Source: Aureispira sp. CCB-E (GTDB lineage Bacteria > Bacteroidota > Bacteroidia > Chitinophagales > Saprospiraceae). From it: DNA of 64,000 bases. The DNA lies in assembly GCF_031326345.1 (NCBI RefSeq), contig NZ_CP133671.1:310001-374000 (forward strand), in the 5' to 3' direction. The notes beneath the pieces are model-generated. The model made no database searches. It saw only the letters and a list, made by a program, of their open reading frames with translations, and was not told the DNA's origin. Position 1 is the stretch's first letter. Each line of letters begins with the position of its first letter. Positions 47,530 through 56,800 of the stretch are shown piece after piece. Made by a program: the position numbers and the translations under genes.

Positions 47530-48141
47530 TTAAAATAAATCATCATCATTCAATTCTAGATCCTCTTCTGTTATATCCTCCAACAGATTTTCAACTTCTA
47601 CCTGTTCTAATGCCTTATCCATAGATGATTTAACTGTTTCTACTGCCTTTTCTTCTGTACTAAGTTCGTTAGAAACAGTCAATTTCTCCTTTACCATATC
47701 TTGCTGAATATCCGCTACCTCTTCTACATCTAGCAAAGCAACAATGTCTTCCGTTTTAAAATCTTCAATATGATTATAGATATAAGAATCAATAGATCCA
47801 TCTGCTAAAAGCCCCTCCATAACATCCGATTTAGTAGCAGTTTCTACAGGTTGTAGTACATAAATACTGCCAATAATAAGCAATGCACAAGTAGAGAAAC
47901 CAATGGCATAATGTGGTTTAAAAAAGCGTTTAATTCCCTCCCAAAAAGAAAAAGCAAGGCGTTTTGGAGACTGCTGTTTTCCTTCTATAGCTTGCTCCTC
48001 CTCTATTCGATGCATTAAGCGATCTTCAAATTTATCAAAATAGTTAGCAGGCATAGAAAAACCTTCCTTTTTATCCTTTTTTAGTTCGGATAAAAACGGT
48101 GAAAGATCCTTTAGTTCTTTATCAATCTTATTCTTTTCCAT
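47530..48141 (-). CDS. Putative anti-sigma factor (single-span membrane protein)
   Basis: A 203-residue protein: a charged cytosolic N-terminus (LSPFLSELKKDKKEGFSMP, YFDKFEDRLMHRIEEEQA), one membrane helix (IGFSTCALLIIGSIYVLQ), and an acidic C-terminal periplasmic tail. This is the usual size and layout of an anti-sigma factor, although no zinc-binding HxxxCxxC motif is present. It lies 129 bases downstream of the ECF sigma gene, so it probably binds that sigma factor. Confidence 0.65.
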   Translation of the reverse strand: MEKNKIDKELKDLSPFLSELKKDKKEGFSMPANYFDKFEDRLMHRIEEEQAIEGKQQSPKRLAFSFWEGIKRFFKPHYAIGFSTCALLIIGSIYVLQPVETATKSDVMEGLLADGSIDSYIYNHIEDFKTEDIVALLDVEEVADIQQDMVKEKLTVSNELSTEEKAVETVKSSMDKALEQVEVENLLEDITEEDLELNDDDLF

Positions 48142-48270
48142 GTTATTGATTATAATACTCCGTTGTTTTTTTAGTTTTTCTATGAACTAGCAGACTCACG
48201 AAGTAAAACCATAAAAAATATCTCACATTAATTTTACTATCAATTATTTGCATTCCTTAATATTTCCAAT

Positions 48271-48846
48271 TCACGAGTCAATATTATTTCTCACATAAGC
48301 TTCTATTTTTTTTACAGCATGATGATAAGACGCTTTTAAACCACCAACCGAAGTACCCAATATGATTGAAATCTCATTATAGCTCAACTCATCATAGTAC
48401 CTAAAAATAAAAACTTGTCGTTGTTTTTCTGGCAATTGTTTTAAGGCCTCTTGCAATAAAATAGTTGCTTGATTGCCATCAAAATATTTATCTGCTTCCA
48501 AACTACCTATCAAGCTCCCTTCCTCGTTATCCAAATCAACGGTTGCATACTTTTTTTTCTTCTTCAAAAATGTAAGTGCCTCATTTGTTGCAATGCGATA
48601 CATCCACGTATACAGTTGAGCATCTCCCCTAAAGTTTTTAATCCCTCGATATGTTTTGATAAAGGTATTTTGCAAAACTTCATCGGCATCATCATGCAAA
48701 TTTACCATTTGTCGAATGTGCCAATACAAACGCTCTTGGTAAGTTTGCACCAAGAATCGAAATCCTTTCTCAAAGCTTTCAGGTTTCCTTAACTGTGAAA
48801 GGATTTTTTTTTCTGTATCTTTGTTATGTTGTGAAGGTTCTAACAA
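48271..48846 (-). CDS. ECF-type RNA polymerase sigma factor
   Basis: A 191-residue sigma-70 family factor of the extracytoplasmic-function group. Region 2 is seen as DADEVLQNTFIKTYRGIKNF and TWMYRIATNEALTFL, region 4 as LPEKQRQVFIFRYYDELSYN and EISIILGTSVGGLKASYHHA. It should direct polymerase to a small set of envelope-stress genes. It begins a minus-strand unit with the anti-sigma-like and Spy-like genes. Confidence 0.93.
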   Translation of the reverse strand: MLEPSQHNKDTEKKILSQLRKPESFEKGFRFLVQTYQERLYWHIRQMVNLHDDADEVLQNTFIKTYRGIKNFRGDAQLYTWMYRIATNEALTFLKKKKKYATVDLDNEEGSLIGSLEADKYFDGNQATILLQEALKQLPEKQRQVFIFRYYDELSYNEISIILGTSVGGLKASYHHAVKKIEAYVRNNIDS

Positions 48847-49257
48847 TTCTTATTTTTTAGTAAGCAGCTTTATCATATTAGTTCGTCTAAACATTCTATT
48901 CAAATGACTATCAATAGAATAATGTATATTTTCTTTTATAAAAAAACAAAACAAAAATTAGCGAACTATTATTATCAATGGCATTTATTCTATAGACTAG
49001 AATTTCAAACCAAGGTTTAATCCTTTTTCTGTTTTTTTAAAATTTAACATTTATTTTAGAGATTGATGACAACAAAAAGCCCCCAATTCAATGTTTAGTA
49101 TCGTATACTAAAAAAAACCACTACTTTTGAAGCTATAATTCTGACTTAAAAAAATGATAACTAATTGTTATTGTTTTAGAAATATAATTTTTTATATTTT
49201 ATTTTATCAAAATAACGTAGCCCATTCATAAAAACGTATACCAATCAAACAACCGAT
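48847..49257. other. Divergent intergenic region between the sigma factor and the FemAB/GNAT-like gene
   Basis: The 411 bases are AT-rich. The only structured element is an inverted repeat at 49094-49112 (listed separately). I see no ORF. Confidence 0.5.
49094..49112. promoter_or_regulatory. Inverted repeat, possible operator
   Basis: TTTAGTAT - CGT - ATACTAAA is a perfect 8+3+8 inverted repeat about 145 bases upstream of the FemAB/GNAT-like gene and 250 bases upstream of the divergent sigma factor gene. It lacks a T-tract, so it is more likely a binding site than a terminator. Confidence 0.35.
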
Positions 49258-50553
49258 ATGTTCTACATGTTTTCTTCCAACAATGTTAGCAAACAGTTAA
49301 TCAATGCTAACCAACAAAATGTCGAAGTTTATTCATTGCCTAAAAATACTGGTTATGCCATTCAAGTCAAAAATAGTATACAAGAAATAAAAGAAACTTG
49401 GGATAGTGTTGCCCCTAAAGACAATCTATTTCTACAAAGCACTTATTTACAAACACTTGAAAACTACCCTCCTGAAAAAATGAGTTTTAGGTATATTGTC
49501 TTTTACAAAGATAATTTGCCTATTGGAATTGCATATAATCAAATATTTAAACTAAATGTAGAAGACAGCCTACAACAGAACAATGAGGAAGAAAATACGA
49601 ATAAATCGAATTGTTTGATCAGAGCATTTAGTAATGCTGTAAAAAAATGGTTTATCAAGCGAGCCGAATTTAACTTGTTGATTTGTGGCAACTTATTACT
49701 AACAGGCGAATATGGTTTCCACTTTAATATTCCTATCTCTGAACAGCAAACAGCTAGCTTGATTCAGGACTCATTGGATGCCCTGCAAAATATACTAGAT
49801 AAAGAGCAAACAAAAGTTAGTGTACACTTACTAAAAGACTACAAAATAGAAGATTGCCAACCGCTAAAAGAACAACTTCAAAAGGAAACCTACCACCCAT
49901 TTCTCATGCAGCCTAGTATGTACATGGATATGCGCCCTCATTGGGATAACTTTGATAGTTATTTAGGTGATATGAGTTCGAAATACAGAGTAAGAGCTAA
50001 GCGGGCTCGCAAGAAAGGAAAAGCTATTATAAAAAAAGAACTTAGTTTAGCTGAAATTGAGTTGCATGAAGATCGAATTTATGAGCTATACAAAATGATA
50101 GCTGATGGCGCTGGATTTAATGCCTTTTTGTTACATAAGCAATATTTCACAGCACTAAAAAGAGATTTGGGAGACCAGTACAAACTAACAGCTTATTTCA
50201 TTGATGATCAACTCATTGCTTTTTATACTGCCATTTTTAACTATCAAGAAATGGATGCACATTTCTTAGGCGTTGACGGAGCTTATAATAGAGAACACCA
50301 AGTTTATCTTAATATCTTATATGATTTGGTGAATAGAGCAATAGATGGTCAAGTTGAGCGCATTGACTTTGCTCGTACTGCGCTAGAAATCAAAAGCTCA
50401 GTAGGAGCTGTATCTCAAGATATGCTGTGCTTTTTTAAGCATAGAAGTACGCTATCTAGCAAAATATTGCAATTTGTATTTGACAGCCTAAATCCAAAAG
50501 AAGAATGGCAACCTCGTAGTCCGTTTAAGTCGGATGTGGTTTCTGTGGGGTAA
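49258..50553 (+). CDS. FemAB/GNAT-like acyltransferase
   Basis: A 431-residue soluble protein with the layout of the FemAB / BioF2-like acetyltransferase fold (two GNAT-like halves). Landmarks are ETWDSVAPKDNLFLQSTYLQ in the first half and KYRVRAKRARKKGKAI, LIAFYTAIFNYQEMDAHFLG and IDFARTALEIKSSVGA in the second. It may add an amino acid or acyl group to a cell-wall or lipid substrate, but the substrate is inferred. The gene downstream starts 14 bases after the stop, so they probably share a message. Confidence 0.65.
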   Translation: MFYMFSSNNVSKQLINANQQNVEVYSLPKNTGYAIQVKNSIQEIKETWDSVAPKDNLFLQSTYLQTLENYPPEKMSFRYIVFYKDNLPIGIAYNQIFKLNVEDSLQQNNEEENTNKSNCLIRAFSNAVKKWFIKRAEFNLLICGNLLLTGEYGFHFNIPISEQQTASLIQDSLDALQNILDKEQTKVSVHLLKDYKIEDCQPLKEQLQKETYHPFLMQPSMYMDMRPHWDNFDSYLGDMSSKYRVRAKRARKKGKAIIKKELSLAEIELHEDRIYELYKMIADGAGFNAFLLHKQYFTALKRDLGDQYKLTAYFIDDQLIAFYTAIFNYQEMDAHFLGVDGAYNREHQVYLNILYDLVNRAIDGQVERIDFARTALEIKSSVGAVSQDMLCFFKHRSTLSSKILQFVFDSLNPKEEWQPRSPFKSDVVSVG

Positions 50554-50567
50554 AAAACTATATAAAT

Positions 50568-51233
50568 ATGTATTACTATTTTGGACAATTTCTTCTTATC
50601 TTAATGTTTGTATCTTGCAACCTATCTAATAATAATGGAGATACAAATTCCACTAACAATTTAGATTCTTCTTTTACTACTCAAACCAAAATCACTATGA
50701 ATGAATTTGTGCCTAATAAGGAAAGAAACCCTCTAGAAACTGCTAATATTAATCCCCTTAAGAACAGCAATATTAATCCTCTTAAGAACAGCAATATTAA
50801 TCCTCTTAAGAACAGCAATATTAATCCTCTTAAGAACAGCAGTATTAATCCTCTTAAGAACGGCAGCATTAATCCTCTTAAGAATGGCAGTATTAATCCT
50901 CTTAAGAATGGCAGCATTAATCCTCTTAAGAATGGCAGCATTAATCCTCTTAAGAATGGCAGCATTAATCCTCTTAAGAATTCTAATTTTGATGGGTTTT
51001 ATATTTTTAACTTAGATGGAAGTACAGAACAAATAGCCATAAAAGAAAGTGATGATATTTTAATCTATTTTGATACATCATTCAATTTCATTCAATATGC
51101 TATTCAAAATAGTGCCGTTGGCTATAATGTATTTGATTTAGAAGGAACTTGGATTGGTTATTTACAGCCAGATAACAATAATGGGTATTTATATTTTAAT
51201 GTAGAAAACACTTGGATTGGCTATTTAAAGTAA
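50568..51233 (+). CDS. Lipoprotein with ten 8-residue NINPLKNS-type repeats
   Basis: A 221-residue lipoprotein (lipobox FVSC). Residues 60-139 are ten perfect or near-perfect 8-residue repeats of (N/S)INPLKN(S/G), coded by a 24-base unit. Four begin with N and six with S, and five end in G. After the repeats, two similar segments end in EGTWIGYL and ENTWIGYL, which resemble each other and suggest a duplicated small beta unit. Repeat number could vary by slippage. The protein starts 14 bases after the acyltransferase gene. It is probably exposed at the surface; I do not recognise it. Confidence 0.7.
   Translation: MYYYFGQFLLILMFVSCNLSNNNGDTNSTNNLDSSFTTQTKITMNEFVPNKERNPLETANINPLKNSNINPLKNSNINPLKNSNINPLKNSSINPLKNGSINPLKNGSINPLKNGSINPLKNGSINPLKNGSINPLKNSNFDGFYIFNLDGSTEQIAIKESDDILIYFDTSFNFIQYAIQNSAVGYNVFDLEGTWIGYLQPDNNNGYLYFNVENTWIGYLK
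50745..50984 (+). repeat. Tandem 24-bp repeat array (10 units) inside a gene
   Basis: Ten in-frame copies of a 24-base unit (AATATTAATCCTCTTAAGAA plus four bases, with few substitutions). The first four units are alike and the next six differ from them mainly at one codon, which suggests two rounds of expansion. Confidence 0.95.
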
Positions 51234-51260
51234 AAATTGAAGCTTTTATTAAAAAGCGAT

Positions 51261-51294
51261 GAGCAGGAAAATTATCAAAATAATTTTCCTGCTC
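51261..51294. terminator. Bidirectional hairpin terminator
   Basis: A perfect 15-bp stem GAGCAGGAAAATTAT / ATAATTTTCCTGCTC has a 4-base loop, between the converging repeat lipoprotein and the next minus-strand gene. The T-tract after the stem is weak on the plus strand and better on the minus strand. Confidence 0.75.
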
Positions 51295-51320
51295 CTTAAA
51301 ACAGTGAAGAATATTATTCT

Positions 51321-52181
51321 TTATAAACTTCCAATGAAGCTACTATCTTCAGCAGTTATCTCCCAATCAGCCTTACCAATAGGGTCCATTCCTGGATCAT
51401 CTATTGCTGAGGGATCTACATCATTTTTGTAATCCAAAGAAATATTTAATTTACCTCCATCATTGACACACAAAAAACGTCTGGTAATAGTAGCTGCTGA
51501 GCCTGGTAATTCTTGGCTTTTAGTCCACTCCTTATTTGCTGTAAAACCTTTTGAAACAGTATTTTCATTGCCAGCAGAAACTGTTGCCCCTTCAACAGGT
51601 AAGGCTACACCTATAGAGTTTTTTACATCTTGCCCTAAACTAAATCCAACACCTGTAGTTGTTGAAACTTTTATATCAGCAGTACTTAACTTAAACTGGA
51701 ATTCTATAGACATAGCTAAATTGCCTTTTAGTTCATAATATTTAGTTTTAATTGTTGAAACTTCTAATTTAAGTCCAGTTGTTGATTGAGGAGAAGGTGT
51801 TACTGTTTCTAATATCCAATACGATTGCTTACCACGTTCCTCTTTCCCAAAATTAAAATCAATCTCAAGTGCTGCACCAAAATCATGATACCGAATATCC
51901 TTATCAATTAATTTCCATTTCCAAGTTTTATTCTTAAACGCAGTATAAGCAATTGCTTTATCTCTAGTGCTTCCATCAACTCCTTCTAATTCCTTTTTCT
52001 TTGCATCTATTATTTTTTGCAATCTATCAATTCTTTTACGATATTCCGCAAGAGTCCTTGACTCATCTTCACTAAATTGCCTACCCTCTGGACTATCGGC
52101 AGATTGTGCTTGAGTCCAGTATTGAGATAGTTCTAATTCATATTGCTTCAGAGTTGCTTCATATTCTTTTAACTCGTCCAT
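51321..52181 (-). CDS. Hypothetical protein: helical hairpin plus beta-rich, aerolysin-like region
   Basis: A 286-residue protein without a signal peptide. Residues 1-70 or so form a coiled-coil hairpin (YEATLKQYELELSQYW, then EDESRTLAEYRKRIDRLQKI). The rest is beta-rich. A Ser/Thr/Gly stretch (residues about 170-240: KVSTTTGVGFSLGQ, ALPVEGATVSAGNEN, TVSKGFTANKEWTKSQELPG) alternates polar and apolar residues, the pattern of the stem-forming region in aerolysin-type pore-forming proteins. That likeness is by eye only. It lies last in a minus-strand series of three. Confidence 0.55.
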   Translation of the reverse strand: MDELKEYEATLKQYELELSQYWTQAQSADSPEGRQFSEDESRTLAEYRKRIDRLQKIIDAKKKELEGVDGSTRDKAIAYTAFKNKTWKWKLIDKDIRYHDFGAALEIDFNFGKEERGKQSYWILETVTPSPQSTTGLKLEVSTIKTKYYELKGNLAMSIEFQFKLSTADIKVSTTTGVGFSLGQDVKNSIGVALPVEGATVSAGNENTVSKGFTANKEWTKSQELPGSAATITRRFLCVNDGGKLNISLDYKNDVDPSAIDDPGMDPIGKADWEITAEDSSFIGSL

Positions 52182-52208
52182 TTTCTTTTATTTTTATAGA
52201 TACAATAA

Positions 52209-52505
52209 CTATTTAATGCCAAACTTTGCTTCTAACTTAGTTAAGAAATCTCCTATTTCTTTCATCTTAACAGTAGGGAAATTTGTCCCTTTATTATCTT
52301 GCTCTTTCTTCTCCGCTTTCTCTTTCAATGCAACAAGTTTTTTCTCCACTTTTTGGATAATACTCTGCATTTGATCTAGTTTTTTCTGTTCGTGCTCCTC
52401 TATTACACCATCAGCGTTAAACATGTCACCATATTTGATCAATGTTTCTTTATAACTTTTTATTTCATCTTGAAGTTTTTGTATTTTTTCACTTTGAGTT
52501 GCCAT
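52209..52505 (-). CDS. Small coiled-coil protein with a DGVI hairpin
   Basis: A 98-residue helical protein: IQKLQDEIKSYKETLIKYG, then the turn NADGVIEEHEQ, then LDQMQSIIQKVEKKLVALKE and a short tail with FLTKLEAKFG. The same helix - (A/S)DGVI(D/E)xxE - helix pattern occurs in the 293-residue gene 43 bases upstream. No signal peptide. It is probably co-transcribed with both neighbours. The function is unknown. Confidence 0.6.
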   Translation of the reverse strand: MATQSEKIQKLQDEIKSYKETLIKYGDMFNADGVIEEHEQKKLDQMQSIIQKVEKKLVALKEKAEKKEQDNKGTNFPTVKMKEIGDFLTKLEAKFGIK

Positions 52506-52548
52506 CTTTATTTGTTTTTAGAATTAAAAGAATATTGCTGAGGAAGCA

Positions 52549-53430
52549 TTAAATACCTAGCTTGCTAAGCATAGCTTCTAGCCGAGCACTCATCTTATCC
52601 ATATTTTCATTCATTTTCTTTCTACGCTCTGGAGTTAATACTTTAGGAGCATTTTCTCTCTCTTCGATGGCCTTTTTTAGTTGATCTAAATTATCTTTGA
52701 AGGTATTAATGGTCTTTTCTTCATCTTGATCAATAACCCCATCCGATTGCGCTTCATTAATTAATTTCTCTAAGGCATCTTCAAACTGAGCAACTTTCGC
52801 TAGCATTTTATCCACAGAAGCTGTTTCTTTAACAGAATCCATTTTGCTTACCCCGTCTTGCATTTTTTTGATGGCTTCTCCACGTCTTGCTTTTTTCTTA
52901 GCTAAGATTTGACTTGTTTGGTCTGTTTTGTCTTTAGGCTCATCAACTTTAGGTTCTTCTTTTTTCTCCTCTTTTGTAGGCTCTTTAGTATCGTCAGAGT
53001 TTTCGTTCCCTTTCACATCACCGCTATCGTCAGAAGCACCTGTTACTTTTAATTGTATTTTAAACGTCTTGTTAAACAGTTCGTCCCCTTCTGCTTTTAT
53101 CAAATCTGCTGTCAATCCGCCTTTCAAGATATTTAATGTCATTTGTGGGCTACCATCGTCTGCCTTTCCATAAGTTGGTTCAACGAGAGCAGTATGTTTT
53201 AACAAGTGAATACTTTTATCCTTTTTTACTTTTTCGTAGGCGCTTTTAGCTCCATCTTTTTTCGGAAAAGGTAAAAATACACAGCCTTTTTTTCTCCCTG
53301 TTAAATCAAACTTAATAAAGACTAGTCCGCCTTTAGCTTTCTTCAAAGCAGCAGGTTTGCAATACGTTTTTTTGTAAGCCTCAAACTTCGATTCTTTCAA
53401 TGCTTTGAAATCAAATTCTTCTTTTGCCAT
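52549..53430 (-). CDS. Hypothetical protein: shared N-terminal domain, linker and DGVI coiled coil
   Basis: A 293-residue soluble protein. Residues about 30-131 are a globular domain (LVFIKFDLTGRKKGCVFL, LLKHTALVEPTYGKADDG, MTLNILKGG, FNKTFKIQLKVTG). The N-terminal domain of the giant protein at 58116 shows the same order of patterns. A charged Lys/Glu/Asp/Pro linker (about 131-175) follows, then a helical region with NEAQSDGVIDQDEEKT and a C-terminal helix with MDKMSARLEAMLSKLG. It is the first gene of a minus-strand series of three. I do not recognise any family. Confidence 0.6.
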   Translation of the reverse strand: MAKEEFDFKALKESKFEAYKKTYCKPAALKKAKGGLVFIKFDLTGRKKGCVFLPFPKKDGAKSAYEKVKKDKSIHLLKHTALVEPTYGKADDGSPQMTLNILKGGLTADLIKAEGDELFNKTFKIQLKVTGASDDSGDVKGNENSDDTKEPTKEEKKEEPKVDEPKDKTDQTSQILAKKKARRGEAIKKMQDGVSKMDSVKETASVDKMLAKVAQFEDALEKLINEAQSDGVIDQDEEKTINTFKDNLDQLKKAIEERENAPKVLTPERRKKMNENMDKMSARLEAMLSKLGI

Positions 53431-53760
53431 TTGTTCTTAGTTTTTACTGGTAAATGATTTATAAATATGAATATTGTATACACGTATTTCCAATGAAAAT
53501 TTCATTTCCTAGTCAATGTACATATTTTTTTTCTAAAAAACAAGCCTTTTTCAAAATTGAACATTAAGTTAATCCAATACATTTTTAATTGATTTAGGGA
53601 ACTTTATGCGTCTTTTTTTGCTTTATTCAAGTCAATAGCTTACATTTGGAGCATAACAAGAAAACATGAATTGTCAATCTAAAAATATAATTATTAGCAT
53701 TATTATTATCCAATCAGAACGTATCTGTCGGAGTTAATTTGCTATACAACTAATTAATGA

Positions 53761-53797
53761 AAGCTCTAACAGATAAAATTTGTTAGAGCTTTTTTTT
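53761..53797 (+). terminator. Terminator-like hairpin in the ileS leader region
   Basis: The stem AGCTCTAACA / TGTTAGAGCT (53763-53772 with 53782-53791) is followed by seven T. It lies 50 bases upstream of the ileS start, where no coding gene needs terminating. It could end a small RNA or act as a leader attenuator. Confidence 0.65.
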
Positions 53798-53804
53798 ATT
53801 TTTG
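53797..53804 (+). promoter_or_regulatory. Candidate promoter -7 element for ileS
   Basis: TATTTTTG matches TAnnTTTG 43 bases before the start codon. The nearest TTTG upstream (53780) is closer than the usual spacing, so the call is weak. Confidence 0.3.
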
Positions 53805-53846
53805 CAAAATCATTTGGCTAATCTATTCGTATAAACTAATAATATC

Positions 53847-56800
53847 GTGAGTAAGTATCAAGAGTTTAAGAAATTAGACCTACCTCAAATAGACCAACAG
53901 ATGTTGGATTTTTGGAAAGAAAATAAGGTCTTTGAAAAAAGTATGACAGAACGTGAAGGCTGTCCAAATTTTGTATTCTTTGAAGGACCTCCATCTGCCA
54001 ATGGCAAACCTGGTATTCATCATGTTTTGGCGCGTTCTGTAAAAGATACTTTTTGCCGTTTTCAAACTATGAAAGGAAAACTAGTCCGACGCAAAGCTGG
54101 CTGGGACACCCATGGTCTTCCCATTGAATTGGCTGTTGAAAAAAAACTAGGAATTACCAAAGAGGATATCGGTAAAAAAATATCGGTTGATGACTACAAC
54201 AGAGAGTGTAAGGAGACGGTCATGATGTACAAAGACATGTGGGATCATTTAACCCTCAAAATGGGGTATTGGGTCGATATGTCAGATCCTTATATCACTT
54301 ACGAAAATAACTATATAGAGTCAGTTTGGTGGTTACTACAAAAACTATACAAGGATGATTTAATTTACAAAGGTTATACGATACAACCCTACTCTCCTGC
54401 CGCAGGAACAGGGCTTAGCTCTCATGAGCTGAATCAGCCTGGCTGTTATAAAGATGTTTCGGACACAACGGTTGTTGCTCAATTTAAAGCCAAACCCAAT
54501 TCAGTACTTCCAGATGATACTTACTTTATCGCTTGGACGACAACACCTTGGACCTTACCTTCTAATACAGCACTTTGTGTAGGACCTAAAATCGCTTATG
54601 TTTTAGTCCAAACCTTCAATCAGTATACAGGAGAAAAAATGCAAGTAGTTTTAGCCAAAGATTTGGTAAGCAAGCAATTTTCTGGAAAGTATGCCCCAGC
54701 TACAGATGACTTCAAGTTGGATGACTATACTGCTGGAGATAAAAAAATACCTTATTTAATCGTTCAAGAATTTGTTGGTACCGACTTGGTGGGCATCGAA
54801 TACGAACAACTTTTGCCTTATGCACTACCACACGAAAATCCAGAAAAAGCTTTCCGAGTGATTGCTGGAAACTTTGTAACCACTGCTGATGGTACAGGTA
54901 TCGTGCATATTGCTCCTACATTTGGAGCTGATGATGCTTTTGTAGCCAAAGAAGCGGGTGTTCCGCCAATGCTGGTTATGAACGAAGACGAAGATTTGGT
55001 TCCTTTGGTTGATCTACAAGGCAAATTCAGACCAGAAATGGGAGAATTTGGTGGTATGTATGTCAAAAACGAATATTACAAAGCAGGGGAAGCTCCTGAA
55101 AAATCGGTCGATGTCCAATTAGCAATCAAATTAAAGACAGAAAACAAAGCTTTTAAAGTAGAAAAATACAAGCACAGCTACCCACATTGTTGGCGTACAG
55201 ACAAACCTGTTTTATACTATCCTTTGGATTCTTGGTTCGTTCGAGCAACGGCTAAAAAAGAGCGCATGTCAGAACTCAATAAAACCATTAACTGGAAGCC
55301 TAAAGCAACTGGTGAAAAGCGTTTTGGAGGATGGTTGGAGAATCTTCAAGATTGGAACCTCTCTCGTTCTCGCTATTGGGGAATACCATTGCCTATCTGG
55401 CGAACAGAAGATGGGAGCGAAGAAGTATGCATCGGCTCTTTAGAAGAATTGCAAGCGGGAATTGATGCTGCCAATGAACAACTAGGTTTGACTCAATCAA
55501 TGCCCAAAGATTTGCACCGCCCTTACATCGACGATGTGGTGTTAGTAAGCAGCAAGGGTGAAAAAATGACACGAGAAACAGACTTAATTGACGTTTGGTT
55601 TGACAGTGGTTCTATGCCTTATGCACAATGGCATTATCCTTTTGAAAATAAAGAATTGATTGATAATGCTTTGCAATCCAACTCTGGTGAAGTAGCTTAC
55701 CCTGCGGATTTCATTGCAGAAGGAGTAGATCAGACTCGAGGTTGGTTCTATACCTTACATGCGATAGCAACCATGTGTTTTGATTCAGTTGCTTATAAAA
55801 ATGTCGTTTCTAATGGCTTGGTTTTGGATAAAAATGGACAGAAAATGTCTAAATCTAAAGGAAATGCCGTAGAGCCATTTGAAACGCTCGACAAATATGG
55901 TGCAGATGCTACTCGCTGGTATATGCTTACCAATGCTCAACCTTGGGACAATTTAAAGTTTGATGAACTAGGTTTGGACGAAACACGTCGGAAGTTGTTT
56001 GGAACATTGTATAATACCTACAATTTCTTTGCTACTTATGCCAATGTTGATACTTATGATGGAACTAGTTTAGAGGGATTTAAATACGGCAAAGAAGTAC
56101 CATTAACTCAAAGAGCAGAGATTGATCGTTGGATCATCTCCTTATTAAACTCTTTGGTCAAAGAAGTAGATGCTGATTTTGCCAACTATGAACCAACCAA
56201 CGCTGGACGTAAGATTGCCGACTTTGTAGACCGCCATTTAAGCAACTGGTATGTTCGCTTGTGTCGCCGTCGCTTTTGGAAAGGAGAGAAGAACGAAGAT
56301 AAATTAGCTGCCTACCAAACATTGTATACTTGTTTGGCAACCTTAGCAAAATTAATGGCTCCAATTGCTCCTTTCTTTTCTGATTGGTTGTATCAAAACT
56401 TGAATAACGTCACTCAAAAAGAGCCACATATCTCTGTTCATTTGGCATTCTTCCCAGAGGTACAAGAAGAAGCTATTGACAAAGATTTGGAGCAACGAAT
56501 GAGCTATGCACAACGCATTACTTCTTTGGTGTTATCTTTGAGAAAGAAAGAGGCGATACGAGTACGCCAACCGTTGCAAAAAATCTTATTGCCTGTATTG
56601 GATAAAAATTTCCAAGCACAAGTAGAAGCAGTAGAAGACTTAATTCTTTCCGAATTGAATGTGAAAGAGTTTGAATATGTTTCTGATGCCTCAGGTATTA
56701 TCAAAAAAGGAATCAAACCGAACTTTAAAACGCTAGGCAAACGCTTAGGTAAAAATATGAAAGCTGGAAAGGCTGCCATAGATGCCTTTACACAAGCAGA

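Larger units (their letters stand above)
53431..53846. other. Divergent intergenic region upstream of ileS
   Basis: The 416 bases hold divergent promoters and, at 53761-53797, a terminator-like hairpin on the plus strand with no gene in front of it. A -7-like TATTTTTG follows at 53797-53804. I see no ORF. Confidence 0.5.

Noticed and set aside
50681-50965. An open minus-strand frame of LPFLRGL repeats opposite the repeat lipoprotein
   Set aside because: It is the mirror of the 24-base repeat, which has no stop in that frame; it has no promoter or start context and covers only the repeat.
50745-50984. CRISPR array
   Set aside because: The repeats are directly adjacent, in frame and coding, with no spacers.
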